Positions 31,201 through 43,432 of a stretch of 64,000 nt of DNA are shown in pieces. A program made the translations under genes and the position numbers. The DNA comes from Hydractinia symbiolongicarpus (Eukaryota; Cnidaria; Hydrozoa; Anthoathecata; Hydractiniidae). Below the pieces are notes generated by a model that was not told where the DNA came from, ran no database searches, and was given only the letters and a program-made list of their open reading frames with translations. The DNA is taken from contig NC_079884.1 of NCBI RefSeq assembly GCF_029227915.1, positions 9,486,001 to 9,550,000 on the forward strand. The letters run 5' to 3'. The first letter of the stretch is position 1; each line of letters begins with the position of its first letter.

Positions 31201-34200
31201 TATTGCTGTTGTGCATAAAGTCGGTCTTTTACACGGCATCGTCAAATTTACCGTGGTTCAAGGCTAGCGAAAGAAGGTTGTAACAATAAATCTAACCAAT
31301 ATCATTACACGTCAGCTCTGAAAAAAAGGTTTCGACTTGCCAACAAGATCTTCTCGTTCAGCTCACATTTTGTTAGTAAAATTTAATTTTTACAATACCA
31401 AACCGAACGTAAATAAACTTCGAAAGTAACTAGAGGGTCATCTCAAAGAGCGTTGACCGTTAGCGATTCCCGTGTATTTTAACCCTTTAATGCCCAGTCT
31501 ACTTTGATTTACAATACATTTGTGTAAAAATTCTTATGTACTAATGGACTACATATTGTTAAACGTTGCGAATACTAAGTTAAAAGACTTACTTGTAAAC
31601 CTAGTTACAACATAGCTTCTCACGAAACCAATTGCCGTAGTACAAGACGATAGATGGCCATAACCAAAACATCCCTGACAACCTTTTGGGTTAGTTATGC
31701 TCAAGTGAAAGAAACCATGCAAACATTCATGGCATTTTAAACCATGCGCGTTTTGTTTGCACAAACACTGTCCAGTAATGTGATTACACGCGTTTGACAG
31801 ACTTCCTGCGGGAGAACATTGACATGCTAAATTTAAAGAAAAAAATATTTTTATGGTGGTTGCACCGAGATGCTATAGATATTAGTAGTAGATGTATAGT
31901 GTTCTGGCTGCAACTTGTCAAAGCATTTAAAAACATCTTACGTAAGCATCCAGATGTTGGGTTCCCATAATAACCTGGAATACATTGATCACATCTTCGT
32001 CCGCCATATCCAACCTTACAATGGCATTGGCCGCCGAACTCTGCGCATGTCGTCCATGAGAACGAACCTGGTTGGAAACAGTTACAAGCTAAGGCTTTGT
32101 TGTAAAGTTGTAAGTCAATAGTAAAGGTGGGCGGACCACACTGCGAAGGTAAGCTGTATGTTGTAGCTAAAGCTCTGCTATTTGTGTAGCAAGTGATGAT
32201 CTCATTCTTGACTCTAGCATTGGACATGGTTGTGAAGTAAGAAGCCCAGTTGTAATCCAACATAAGAATAAACGAATCTAATAACAGAGGCCACGGGATG
32301 CCGTAATTTAAAGACGACGATTCATACGTCAAAGAGAAATTATACAACATGCCAGCTGAAAGTTCGACGTATGACGTAGAAATCCAGCTATTGTCGTCAC
32401 CTAGTTTCAAATCTTGTAATGAAAATGAGTACGACTTCACAAGGGAGCCACTGGTCGTCATAATTTTCAGTGAAAATAACCATTGATTTGGCCGATCTGA
32501 TGGCTTCAAGTAAGTTTGCATATTGGTGGAACCAGACCAGTCGACGCGTTCTCTTCCTTGAGGTAGGATAGAGGAGTACCAATCATAGTTGTATAAACTG
32601 TATCGGAGAAGAACAAAATATCTAGCTGTGGTAGGAACGCTAAAAGTGAACGAAATTGACTGTCCCCCATTCAAACGTGCAAAACCAAGACCTAAAATGC
32701 ACCAGTTAAAAGTATTTAAATATTTCTTGCAACCTCCTTTCCAAGGGATCTTGCCTCCTCGACGGCAAATAAACTTATTAGATAATACATACCTGTAAAA
32801 AATCTTGCATAATTACGCACCAGAAAATGCCAGCTAAAAGAACCGTTCGCCGAAGAAAATTCAGGTTCATATTTGATGTGTGTAAAATTGGGAAAGAAAA
32901 ATCCCAATTGAACTCGGTCACATGTTGGACCAGTCACTCCAGTTTTGCATGAACAAATTCCTAAAAAAGCAATTAGGTTGAGGGACTTAAATATCCACGG
33001 AATATTCAAGGAAGTTATGAAAAACTGTAGACTGCTGATACCCACCTGTGATCTTATTGCAAGAAGGATTGGCTCCACCGAGATTGCACGGACAAGGAAT
33101 GCAGTCGGTGCCGGCTGATGTTGGAAATCTGTAGTAACCATCTTTACATACATCGCATTGTCTTCCAGATGTGAACGCTTTGCATGTGCATTGGCCGTTG
33201 TATGGGTCGCATGTTTGGTTATTGTGTAAAGTACCGAACACATTGCAGTTACAATCTAGAAATATTAAAATGTATATAAACGCACGTTGAAGTTTATAGC
33301 GCCAATGAAGCTAAAAGGACACGGTTTGTTTAATTCTAATACTTTGTTATACAATTTTTTTTACAATTAGATGGCCTATTAATTTTTTTTTATTGTTTTA
33401 GAAGTGGATTTGTTTATATTTTAAGCCTTTTTCGAGGATATCTAATTTAGTGTCTCTCAAACGAATGCCTAAACTTTAAATCCCTAAAATTTACCAATGA
33501 ACACAGGGCCGGCGTGGTCACACGTTAAATAATACAAGAATTAATTATATTTGTTCAAGTTAGTGAAGCCATTCTCGCCTAAAACAAAAGATTTCCCGAT
33601 ATTGACCACGTGAGCAAAGAACAATAGAATTAACCAATCAAAAAGCGCAGTCAGTATTCTGACCGCAGAAAATTGTTCGAGACCCAGCGTAATTTTTTCC
33701 ACCTTAACTATTCCGATTTCCTAGTGTTAAGATAAATTATGCTGGGTCTCATGGCTAACGTTTACACAGGAACACAACAAAACAAAATCAGGATGAATCG
33801 TTGTCCGGATGCCCCTGCTTAGTAAAACTGGTTTCCATTCCCTCTCAAATTAATCTTCTTCATTTAAGCTCCTAATTCGTCTAAATTTTTCATGTCCAGT
33901 GTTTGAAACACTCCCCTTCACTCTAAAAGATTGCAAACTTCGGAAGTTCTATAATAACCGATTGCGTAAATAGCGTTAATTTTAGCATGGAGATAAAGTA
34001 TTTTTACCGAAACATGTTCCCACGGGAGGGACGATGTATCCCCATTTTCCAGGGAGACACTGATCGCAACGTCGTCCGTAGATACCAGGTTTACAATTGC
34101 ACTGTCCAAGAACGTTAGCAGATGAGGCAGATTGCAAACATTTGCCATCGTCTAGAATACCTGGCTGATAACAGTCACATGCTAGAACGTAAATAGAAGA

Positions 34201-35883
34201 ATTAAATTTAAAATCTAATTTAAAAAAAAAATACAAATCAGATCAAAAGTTAGCTTTATTTCCCTATCATTTTTAAGGCTGTACACTACCTCAACCCCAG
34301 GGTATCTTGTACCTTTGGGGACGAGGTTGAGTTGTACAAGATTTTGCTTTTGAACGTCCACACCCAAGTTTAATCACACAGATTCAACAAACATTTAAAC
34401 TGCTCAGCCTAAAAATAATCCCAGTTGCGTTTAAGAAAATACAACTTCTGATATTAGGAGGAAAACGCGGGAAAATTGAAAGAATAAAATAAATTTTTAA
34501 ATTAAAAAAGAAAGCTGGGAAATGTTAAAGAATAACGTTATTTCAGATGCTACAGGTATATCATACCAGCATCGGCATTTATAAAAAAGAGAGAGAGAAT
34601 ACTTACGTATGCAAACATTGGGGTCATTTAATGGCTTGTTCATATCTCTGTAAAACTTTTCCACACATTGATCACACCGCACGCCACGCGTGTTATGCAC
34701 ACAGTTGTCGCATATACCTTGATTTAGAAACGCACTGTATGTGCAGGACTGCGCATGATCAAAACATTGGCACCCTAGAATAAAAAAAATATTAACATAA
34801 TGATGTATAAAGGAGAAGAGGAATTGAATAATCAAAGCAAGATGCAGAGGAAGACTTACTTTCGCAAGGATTAGCGTTTGTGGCATTACCAGGCCTCCAC
34901 ATTCGATTTCTATACATTGGTAAACAAGCTTCACAATCTGTTCCCGTTGTGAAATGCTTGCAATCACACATTTCAAACGAGTCTAATATATCGCAGAACT
35001 CTGCGTGACCATTACAATCGCATCTTGCGTCGACGCGCAAGTCGTTTATGGCGTAGAAGTATTGATTTAAAGTAGATTCTTCATTAATGTATTCTCGACC
35101 ATCTGTTCCTGGATATTCAAGTCGCAATCGAATATTTGTTGCTTCAAGGTATTTATGGACTTCTGTGTTATAATAATCTGCTGGCTTATAGCGAGTTCTT
35201 GGATCGAAATGAACAACTCCGCCACTTCGAGGAAACTCGCCACTGTATAATTCGGAGCAGATTTGTTTAAATGGGTCAACGGTACTAATTGGGGGGTCGG
35301 GCTGAAGGTTATATGCTGACCGACAATTTTGAGCGTAATATTGATACACGTGCCATGTTTTTCCGAAGTCATTGGACCGCTCAATAATCATTTGTTTGGG
35401 ACGTTCAGTCTTGAAGGTGACGTACACTCCTCCGCTGATTAAATATTTTTTGCGCAAAGTCAGAGTTATGTTTACTTTTAATGGGTCGAACATTTTCGAC
35501 AAACCTAATTGGTTAGAAGTCCACCATGTTTGGGATTGCCACCAAGATACATTTGTCAAGCTAAATTTATCCACCATGTTATGCGCTGGATGGCTTTTCA
35601 ATGGATTGTTTTTGTCACATACTTCGCACTGACGCTGAGGACCTATAAAACAATACCCCTCCGGGGGAGTGCCACAAGTATTTGTTGCGTTGATATGTTG
35701 ATTTAATGCGCTATTTACAGGTGAGGTTATGCACGTTATAGGTCTGTTCGATTTGTCATAACAAGCTGTAGAGCAGTACCTAATCAAGTACGCAAGTATA
35801 CCAAAAAGTAATATATGGTGTGTTGGCAACATAGAATGCAAAATTCTAGCATTAACATTTAAAAGAAAATTTAACAATGCCAT
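25280..35883 (-). CDS. Laminin chain with both beta-type LF and alpha/gamma-type L4 domains
   Basis: This is a secreted basement-membrane subunit. Sixteen minus-strand exons, all in phase, give 1,813 aa: 35883-34860, 34774-34607, 34181-34008, 33255-33046, 32960-32793, 32691-31942, 31826-31593, 31130-30946, 30751-30556, 30167-29976, 29852-29625, 29354-29187, 29103-28325, 28054-27722, 27431-27288, 25768-25280. A signal peptide ends near residue 40 (Met18 may be the true start). The LN domain (41-287) has gamma/netrin-like NTCGTPPEGYC and WWQSQT. LE repeats span 288-540. A beta-type LF (IVB) domain at about 540-770 carries DSFILM and CYTNSR. More LE repeats follow. An L4 (IVA) domain at about 885-1075 carries YFSAPAAYLGDQLYSFGQ. 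LE repeats continue to about 1232. The helical coil of about 580 residues (1233-1813) opens with CPVCY and ends with a lone Cys as its last residue, suited to a C-terminal disulfide. No laminin G domains are present. LF and L4 together in one chain is not the usual plan of any vertebrate chain. Confidence 0.93.
25769..27287 (-). other. Laminin intron 15
   Basis: This 1.5-kb intron has overlapping short frames on both strands at 26140-26570 that I cannot relate to any family. At 27120-27240 there are CCGCGAAA/AATTAACACCCGTGG motifs resembling the ends of the 60070-60485 element. Confidence 0.5.
29486..29582. mobile_element. hAT-like MITE, CAACCTCGTCCCC family, copy in laminin intron
   Basis: The ends TAACCTCCTCCCCAGGG and the complement of CCTTGGGGACGAGGTTA are inverted repeats about 97 bp apart. 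The possible 8-bp flanks match only 5 of 8. Membership in a family rests on the better copies at 34286-34330 and 61058-61172. Confidence 0.55.
33256..34007 (-). other. Laminin intron 3 with foldback repeat
   Basis: This intron separates the third and fourth laminin exons. It contains the 33679-33750 foldback hairpin and otherwise no supportable feature. Confidence 0.6.
33679..33750. repeat. 72-bp foldback repeat, copy 2
   Basis: It begins GAGACCCAGCGTAATTTTTT and ends AAATTATGCTGGGTCTC, which are inverted complements. The interior CCACCTTAACTATTCCGAT is shared, inverted, with the copy at 11378-11448. It lies within a laminin intron. Confidence 0.6.
34286..34330. mobile_element. Miniature hAT-like element, 45 bp
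   Basis: The inverted ends are CTACCTCAACCCCAGGG and TTTGGGGACGAGGTTGA. The flanks GCTGTACA (34278-34285) and GTTGTACA (34331-34338) match at 7 of 8 positions, as expected for an 8-bp hAT target duplication. At 45 bp it is little more than its two termini. Confidence 0.6.
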
Positions 35884-38800
35884 AGTCTCTCCAACGACTT
35901 TTAGATCTTTTTCTTGCTTTCCTTGTTTTTCTTCTATTTTTCTTCTTACTTCCTGAGCATTCGAACAAAGCGTTTCGCACTAAGCTATTCACTTGAAAAT
36001 AAATTACATTTTCTTTCACCAACCAAGTCTACATTTCTTATATTACTTCGTCAAAGTGTAAAAATCTTTTTTAAGTTTAAACAGTCAAAGCTCCAATGTT
36101 TTTAGATTTGCTAGGATTTTCATAAACGCTTACAGCTTGTATGAATTGGACTGCTCATTTGGTATACATGAAATTATTGAAGCCTATTCAAATAATAGCG
36201 TCCACCGATACCATTTCAGTTATTAGAATACCGAATTGTGTATTGATGGTTGCTAACGGTTCTGCAAAATATACACAATTCTAAAATTTATATAAATAGA
36301 CTCTACTTTTGAATACAAAAACATGTTCTGTAAAATATTAAACTTGCGTAAGTTGAATTCGTTTAGACCTTTGTTTAAAAAAACTGCTGTGAAATAACAG
36401 TGAATCAAGTTTTGGTTTCATGTTTTGATTTAAAGATTTTGCGAAAGGTCTGGGGAGAGTTTATATCGGCTAAGTATAACCTAGTTTTGTTAGTAGATAA
36501 ATTTGTACAAAAATCATAGTACTTTTAAAGTTTTTCATTTTATTTCGAATAGAATAGATGTAGCTACGGGAATCCATCTTGATCAACTAAACCATGACCA
36601 ATAACCAAATAATTTTTAGTAGATGCAAGAGAAATATAAATACAAAATGTTGAAAGAATTACAATATTTATAATATTGTAAATATTTTATATTTTAAATT
36701 GTGTGGATGCCAAAGTTTAAAGAAAAAATGTTTGAGATATTCTAATTACAAATTCATAAAAGGGCGTCTTCGTAAACTATAAAGATGAAGGAACATTGAA
36801 AAGAAAAACCACTTGTAATTTGTTGACTCAGAAAGAAATAGCTATTAATCCACCCCGTCGTTAAGTTTTTGTACATAGCAGATTTTTGACACTGGTGTTT
36901 TGAAAAAAATTGCAGGTGAAAATTGCAGGTGCTAATTAACACATTTTTTAAAGGGATTCCTACTTTGAAGAAGGATATTTTTGTTAGTTATAGAGAATGA
37001 AAAGTTGTTTATCAAGTTTTTTAGAAATTTTTTAAAAATCTTTATTCGTTCTTAAGACTCAAGATATTAAGTTTCAAAATTTTCCAGCCTGACCTTATAA
37101 CATCATTATTGATGATGTAATATAGCAAGCATAAATTAATACTTGAAGTATCTTGCAAACTTACATAATATCAAAATTTTTAAGCACTGTGGACTTATGT
37201 TGGTGATATCTTGACATATGTAAAGTTTTGTACTTTAAGAAGGATCTTATTTTTATTTATAGATAGAAATATATCGTCAGGATTTTTTAAAACTTACGAC
37301 ATCACAAGTTCCGGGATTTTTAAAATTTTTAAACTTGAAGTGAAAAATATTTTTAAAAATTGCAAAGGACTTGATAAATAACTTTCTATTCTCCACAGGC
37401 TAAAAAGTCCTTTTTTATTCCTGACAACTAAAAAACGTAAAAAACAACAACACATTTTCGATTTGTGAAACTTGGACTTAAAGTTTGGGTCACATTCGTA
37501 CAAGCTCAACAAGTCCCCAGAATGACCGAAATATAAAAAGCCTAAAGGTCCTATCGACGAGGTTTATGTATGGTTCTGGCTTGAAGTGAGTTGATGTCGA
37601 GTTCTCCTCCTAAATTTACAGTTCCTGTCGTGGTGTCTGTTTGGTGGGAGTTTTAACCAAACTCTTCTAGACCAGCCTCGTTCCAGAAATTAGTAGAATT
37701 GCTTGGGGAAAGTACTTCCTATAGGTTGCTTGGTTGATACAATCGTCGATGTTGAACTGGAGTGGTGAAAAAACCGGCCAGTAAAACGTATAACTATGGA
37801 GGTATAAAAGGTACCACCATGAAACCTCGTTCCCAGCGCCCATGGTATAAATACGAAATTTGAACAAAAAAATTTGTTGCTTTCGACATACTGATACTAC
37901 TGATAAAAAAAGATGGGCGCACGCTCTGCAAACCTTTTTTTCTTAAAGAAAACAAACAAACAAACATGATTTTTCAACCTGCGCCAGAAAGAAGGAGGCC
38001 TGGAAAAGAGAGCGAGACTGGGTAAATATTTTTATAAATTGAGCTACTTCTTGTAGAAGAAAAATTGAGTATAGCGTTAATGATAGGAAATAAAAAACTA
38101 AAGAATTGTATAAAGTCAAAGACATTCTCCCGATATAGTCGAAAAATATTAAATATTTGTCTCTTGAGTGCGCCATATTTTTAAACTTTCTTTGCTACTT
38201 GCAGCGTTTTTCTTTTCTTTCGTGTAGTACATTCATTTCATAGTTGCATACTCCAATCCTTACAGGACACATATTTATAGCAGATTTTTTAAACTGAAAA
38301 GTACATATCATGTATAAATATTCTGATAAATAAAAAAAAATTGCATTTATCTCTAAGAGCTCTGGGAACGAGAATGATGTTTTTGTAACTTTACATTTTT
38401 ACATTAACTTCTTCTTCGAGTTTTTTTGTTGCAACACGATGTTATAAAAAGCTGAGTACTAGTATCTGGAAAAACATCTCTACAAAAAATTATTTGCGCA
38501 AGTGTAACCACGGTTCTTAAACGTTTGTTTCTACTTTTATATACTTTTAATTTTAGTTCTTCATATTTAGCGCTATTTTTAGTTAAAAAATACTAAAAAC
38601 AAATCTATTCACACGTTAGTAGTATTTGTTGAACTTTAAAAAAAATTCAGTGAATTAAAAATGTTTATTTTTTTTGATTTGCCAATCAGTTCAAAAAAGA
38701 CGCACAAATTCTTATTTGTGATAAACCTAACATGCTAACATTTTTTAATCAAAAGTGTATGAAAACAATACAGAATTCGTTCATTCATTCATTCTAAAAT

Positions 38801-39581
38801 GTCTCTGAGAAGAAATACGCATACCAGTACTGCGGGTGGCTTGCTGTCAGCTGATAATCAGTTCATATCTTTAAATTCGAAAAAACAAAAGAAATTATTC
38901 ATGCAGAACAATGCCGTAACAAGAATAGCCAATCAAAAAAAAGTAAGCTATCGAACTAAAAGTTATTTCTCATAACTACTTAACTCTAAAACTAGACTGT
39001 TTTTAGTTCACGGCCTTTCAGACCTCCTAAAAAAACACACCCCACGAGTAGTGTTTACAGTTACGATGCTTGGATTATTCCGATGCAGGCAAAAAAAAGT
39101 ATTTTAAACATTTCACCCGTGAAAACGCAGAATTTAAATATTCTAAATTCGAACAAAAAATGAACGTGTTAAATATTCATGCTCAAAGATTTTATTACAG
39201 TTGTTTTACACAATAGCTTATAGTTTGTACCAGTTCGCAACCTCATTTTCGAACGTGAGGCTCGAAAACACCTCATTCAAGAGCAGGTAAGTAGTGAAGC
39301 TTTTGTTGCGAAAAATACAGAAAGTAGCTACGTGTTCGTTATTTAACAGACCGAATGTTGTATGAGAAGTTTAATAGGCAGAACAATTAACTTCTTCAGC
39401 AACTGATCGATCAAAAGATCTGTAAACGAAGCCTTCGGTAAAAAGAGGAGGGCGAAACTACGAAAGAATTTTTTTTTTTCGTTATTGGATTTGATTTACA
39501 ACTTTACACATTACAACCGATTGAGGTTAAAGTATTTTGAGAAGTATTTGTGGGAAATTGTTTGTTGTTAGTTTGAATATC
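35884..39581. other. Intergenic between laminin and the Gln-rich gene
   Basis: This 3.7-kb AT-rich stretch has no supportable gene. An inverted pair CCTCGTTCCCAGCGC (37825-37839) and its complement TCTGGGAACGAG (38361-38372) could bound a decayed 550-bp element. A donor-like CAG/GTAAGT at 39284-39292 may belong to a 5' untranslated exon of the downstream gene. The promoters of the two divergent genes must lie here. Confidence 0.45.
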
Positions 39582-41423
39582 ATGGATACAACGACAGTTG
39601 ATGACATGTTGATGAACTCGTTTGGTATGGCTGACTTAGGAAATATTGACATTGAGAAATATCACAAAGATATCTTTTCTCCCTCTCCAAAGAGTGAAGT
39701 GATTTCACCACCACAAGTTACAATGTCAGTTTCATCACCACAGAAAGCCATCTCTCCTCATGTTGTACCGCAACATTTTCAACATCCACACATTTATCCA
39801 CAAGCAACCGTTGGTCCACAAGTACAGCCATCCGCTCGGCTTCCTGTGCCACAGTTACCAAATCAGCCGATACACCCACAACAGCAAATGCATAGAAAAG
39901 TTCAACTTGGACCAAATTTTGACCGATTGGGTATTTTAAATCAGGCTAACGAAATTCCTCCAATGACCGCTCCTTTCTTTGCCAAAGCCTTGCAGCAACA
40001 TGGGGGCACTACTCTTGGTGCCATCTTGCAAGCACATCAACACGCTTTGCAACACCAAATGCAACGAGAGAACTTTTTATTACATCAAGCGGCACAACAG
40101 CAAATGCTACACTCCATGCCAATGCACAATATGTATCAACAGCAACGAATGCACCAAATGATGATGGAAAGACGTACAGATGACCAAATAGTACCTAATC
40201 CTCAACTTCAGTGTCAACCAGAACATTGGCTTCACCCAACTGGTAGTCAGACCATGCAAAATAAGCCCGTCAGCATCAAATCGGAAGAGCAAGATGATGA
40301 AAGCTCGTCTGGAAGAACAAGTGTGTCAAGCATGCATGATGTCAAATCCAACGGAGACAAGTATGCGATATTTAATGACGACGCATCCTCCGAACAAACT
40401 AATGATGAGGACGAAGGAAAGCAGACTGCTGCAATTACACCACCTAACAAAAGCGTTTTTGTTAGATACTATCCAGAATCAAACAGACCATTACCCTCTT
40501 TTTCCGAAGCCTTCTCCGGACATATAGAAAAGTTAAAGGCAAAAGAAGAGCAGTTAAAACAGATGCTTTTACGTCATCAAATGCAATATGGACAAATACC
40601 GAACAGACCGTTTGCTTTTGGGAGAGAGCACACTCTAAATGTACACGAACAGCAAGAACTGCAAGCACGGTTGCTTCATCAACAGCATATACAGCAGCAA
40701 CATATACAACATCAACAACAACTCCACCACCAACAGCAACAAAAACAACAACAGTTATTGTTACAAAAACAACAACAACAACAACAACAACATCAGCAGC
40801 AGCAACAACAACAACAAAAGCAGCAACAGCCCCAACTTGAAGACGACCTGCAAAAACCATCGTCACCACAACCAGAAAAAGAGGAGCAACAAAAGACAAT
40901 AAGTGAAGATATACCAATGGAAGAACCAGAAAATTCGAACGGCTCTGATAAAAAAGCCAAAAGCGTCGATTCTATCGATGAGAATACAACTACGATGGAG
41001 AGCGAATCTTTGGAAAAATCTGAAAACGAAAATACTCCTTCACAAGAGGAATACAGTCATCTAGACTTTCTCAATGACACGTGCAAAGGTACAACTGAAC
41101 TATTTACACCTTATTCGAAAGAAGAACAATCCTCTGATAAGGAGACTTCTGAAGATACAGTAGATCTGTTGACAGAACCTAAAGAAGCAGCGAAAGCCAC
41201 AGACGCCATCAGCATGTTTCATGGCGAACTAGACTTGAATAGTGAACACAGTTACGATAACTTATTTAACGGTAATTCGGACGAACACTACTTCCAAGCT
41301 TTCAGGGAGAACAATTTACATCTATTGAATGATTTGAACGAAAACAAAATGGACTCCGGTGAAGATATTTTAAAATTATTACACAGCCCACTAGATTTTT
41401 TAAATGATAAATTTTTGAAATAA
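39582..41423 (+). CDS. Glutamine-rich acidic protein, unknown, possibly a transcription cofactor
   Basis: One exon encodes 613 aa from the first in-frame ATG (MDTTTVDDMLMNSFG). The N-terminus is Pro/Gln/His-rich. A hydrophobic patch with LGPNFDRLGILNQANEIPPM and LGAILQAHQHALQHQ sits at about 105-165. A short charged segment with RYYPESNRPLPSFSEAF follows at about 290-310. A glutamine/histidine tract fills about 360-420. The C-terminal 190 residues are acidic and contain repeated LDFLND-like units (VDLL, LDFLNDT, the end SPLDFLNDKFLK). No DNA-binding domain is seen. Acidic plus Gln-rich composition suggests a nuclear activator, which is inference only. The small repeated acidic-hydrophobic units could bind partners. 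Confidence 0.8.
   Translation: MDTTTVDDMLMNSFGMADLGNIDIEKYHKDIFSPSPKSEVISPPQVTMSVSSPQKAISPHVVPQHFQHPHIYPQATVGPQVQPSARLPVPQLPNQPIHPQQQMHRKVQLGPNFDRLGILNQANEIPPMTAPFFAKALQQHGGTTLGAILQAHQHALQHQMQRENFLLHQAAQQQMLHSMPMHNMYQQQRMHQMMMERRTDDQIVPNPQLQCQPEHWLHPTGSQTMQNKPVSIKSEEQDDESSSGRTSVSSMHDVKSNGDKYAIFNDDASSEQTNDEDEGKQTAAITPPNKSVFVRYYPESNRPLPSFSEAFSGHIEKLKAKEEQLKQMLLRHQMQYGQIPNRPFAFGREHTLNVHEQQELQARLLHQQHIQQQHIQHQQQLHHQQQQKQQQLLLQKQQQQQQQHQQQQQQQQKQQQPQLEDDLQKPSSPQPEKEEQQKTISEDIPMEEPENSNGSDKKAKSVDSIDENTTTMESESLEKSENENTPSQEEYSHLDFLNDTCKGTTELFTPYSKEEQSSDKETSEDTVDLLTEPKEAAKATDAISMFHGELDLNSEHSYDNLFNGNSDEHYFQAFRENNLHLLNDLNENKMDSGEDILKLLHSPLDFLNDKFLK
40733..40830 (+). repeat. CAA/CAG repeat coding polyglutamine
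   Basis: About 98 bp of CAA with CAG, AAA and CAT codons encodes a Gln tract interrupted by Lys and His. Such tracts vary in length between individuals. It is in frame with the 39582-41423 coding region. Confidence 0.9.
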
Positions 41424-43406
41424 TTAAAATATATTTATTTGACATATTTTTATAAATTGTAATTTAACAACATTTATTAAATTAAATTTTTTCATTACTT
41501 TTACTGTTTTTTGTTGACTAAGAAAAACCGGCACATAATTCGCCTTGTTCAAGTTTGAGCCTAGGGCGCCTTAGGGAATTTGATACTTAAACTCAGTTCC
41601 TTATATAAAAATAAGACTACTGAAATTATGACATTAAGTCACATCGAACAACCAGATTGATTAATTGATCAAATTAATTACATTCTCTATCGTTTGCAAG
41701 TTCCAAGCAGAGAAGGGTGTGGTTTGATCCTGTTATTCGCAAAGAAAGTATGCGAACATTTACATCATAAAAAAACACAATTATGTTTTCAAAGTATGTA
41801 TTAGAACTAGAATATCGCTTTTATGAAAACACACTTAACTTCTATACCCAGACAACAAAACACAATAATGAAGATAGCTTAGCAGGTAGGTTTGTCAAAG
41901 TACAACGAAGAAAAAAAATCCGAAGCAAATAGACTGCGAAGTACTTCTTCTTAAAAGAACCTGTTTATAAGAAACTTGTTTATAAGAAACATGTAATTTC
42001 AACTGCTGCTAAGTCAAGGCTATTCTCAACACAATCCTAATTATAACCTCTCTACGGACAAGTTAAACGTGTTCGTGTATAAACACAACGATAAAAAAAA
42101 TACATTTACCAAATGTTCACTCGGATGAACGCTCCATTCCTATGGATGCGCAATATTGAATAAAACGTTTCCTGGTCGGCTCTTTTTGAATCTTTAAACG
42201 ACCGCCTCTCTTGTTGAGAACACAACTTCAAGGCGCCCGTCAGTTTCAAAAATACGGAAGCTTATTCAAAAGTGTAGTTAACATTTTTCTTTGAATAGGC
42301 CTCATCCGAGTAAATATGGCTTTCAATAACGCAAGTATAAATGTAAATATAAACTATGTTGATAGAGAATGTGTTTATCCCTCCGATGTTTATCCCTCTG
42401 ATGTCTATCCCTCCGATGTTTATCCCTTAGATCTCCAATGCTTATCCCTCCAATGTTTATCCCACCAATGTTTATCCCTTAGATGTTAATACCTCCGATG
42501 TTTATCTCTCCGAGAGGGATAACAAACCGCACAGATTTTGTCTTATTTTCATCTAATATTTCCAATATATCTAAATTTTAAACTAACATTTTTTTTGCGC
42601 AAAAATGTCCACCTGTCGTAAAATAAATTTACTCCACTATAATTTCGTCCATAGATATTTGATAAATATATGTTAAAAAATAACTTTATATATATATATA
42701 TGTTTGTGTCAAAAAATAAAGAATATGCAAATAATAACAACAAATAATGCGACGAGAAGATTTTATAATGCATTGGTATTTTAGTACTATTGCCAACTGC
42801 GAAAAACAAATATTTTTATTAGGATGCTTACTAAAAAGAGATGTTTTTACTTGGTTTCTAAAACTTTGTTTCAAATAATTATATGATTAAATTAACTATA
42901 ACACAAAATTTTATACCGAAATACCGTAACAGTAAAAGAATTAAATTTGCAAACATTGCCTCATCGCTAGTGGTATGTGTATGAATAGAAGGTTCTCAGG
43001 ATACGAATTCCATTCATGTTAAAAAAGCAATTGCGTAAGGAATTTACACAGAAATATTTCCTGTTTAATTTCAAAATATTTTTCCCTGATTCTTCTTGAC
43101 ATTTTATTTTTTACATACATTTCTGAATTTGCTGACTTTATCTGACTAAAACTTAAATACAGGCAACTAACATTTTCCTATTTCCAATTTTTTCTTAACC
43201 TTAGAAAATTCTAAATTCTTTGTACGGATTTAACGAAAAGTATTGCATAATGGCGAGTAAACAGTTGCATAATGTCGAGTAAAAAGTTCGAATAATTTCC
43301 CTTTATCCAATATAATTCGAGGGTTTTTGCTCGTTTGTCTCTGACTTCGGCGCACCAAAATAAACATGGCAAATACAAATCACTTGACGCACTTTCAATC
43401 ACAAAA
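41424..43406. other. Intergenic, convergent side of Gln-rich gene and phosphatase
   Basis: There is no gene. It holds the 15-bp tandem array at 42370-42525 and a TA run at 42689-42702. Confidence 0.55.
42370..42525 (+). repeat. 15-bp tandem repeat ATCCCTCCGATGTTT
   Basis: Roughly ten imperfect units of TTATCCCTCCGATGT or its variants (TTAGATG, CCAATG) run head to tail. No coding sense is evident. Confidence 0.85.
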
Positions 43407-43412
43407 TTTATT
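43407..43412 (-). terminator. Polyadenylation signal of phosphatase gene
   Basis: AATAAA on the minus strand lies about 20 bases beyond the stop codon at 43433. It is the closest canonical signal. Confidence 0.55.
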
Positions 43413-43432
43413 TTATTCTTCATTCATTATTA

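Noticed and set aside
40462-40917. Minus-strand 151-codon frame rich in Val/Ala
   Set aside because: It is the complement of the CAA/CAG repeat and neighbouring coding sequence of the + strand Gln-rich gene.
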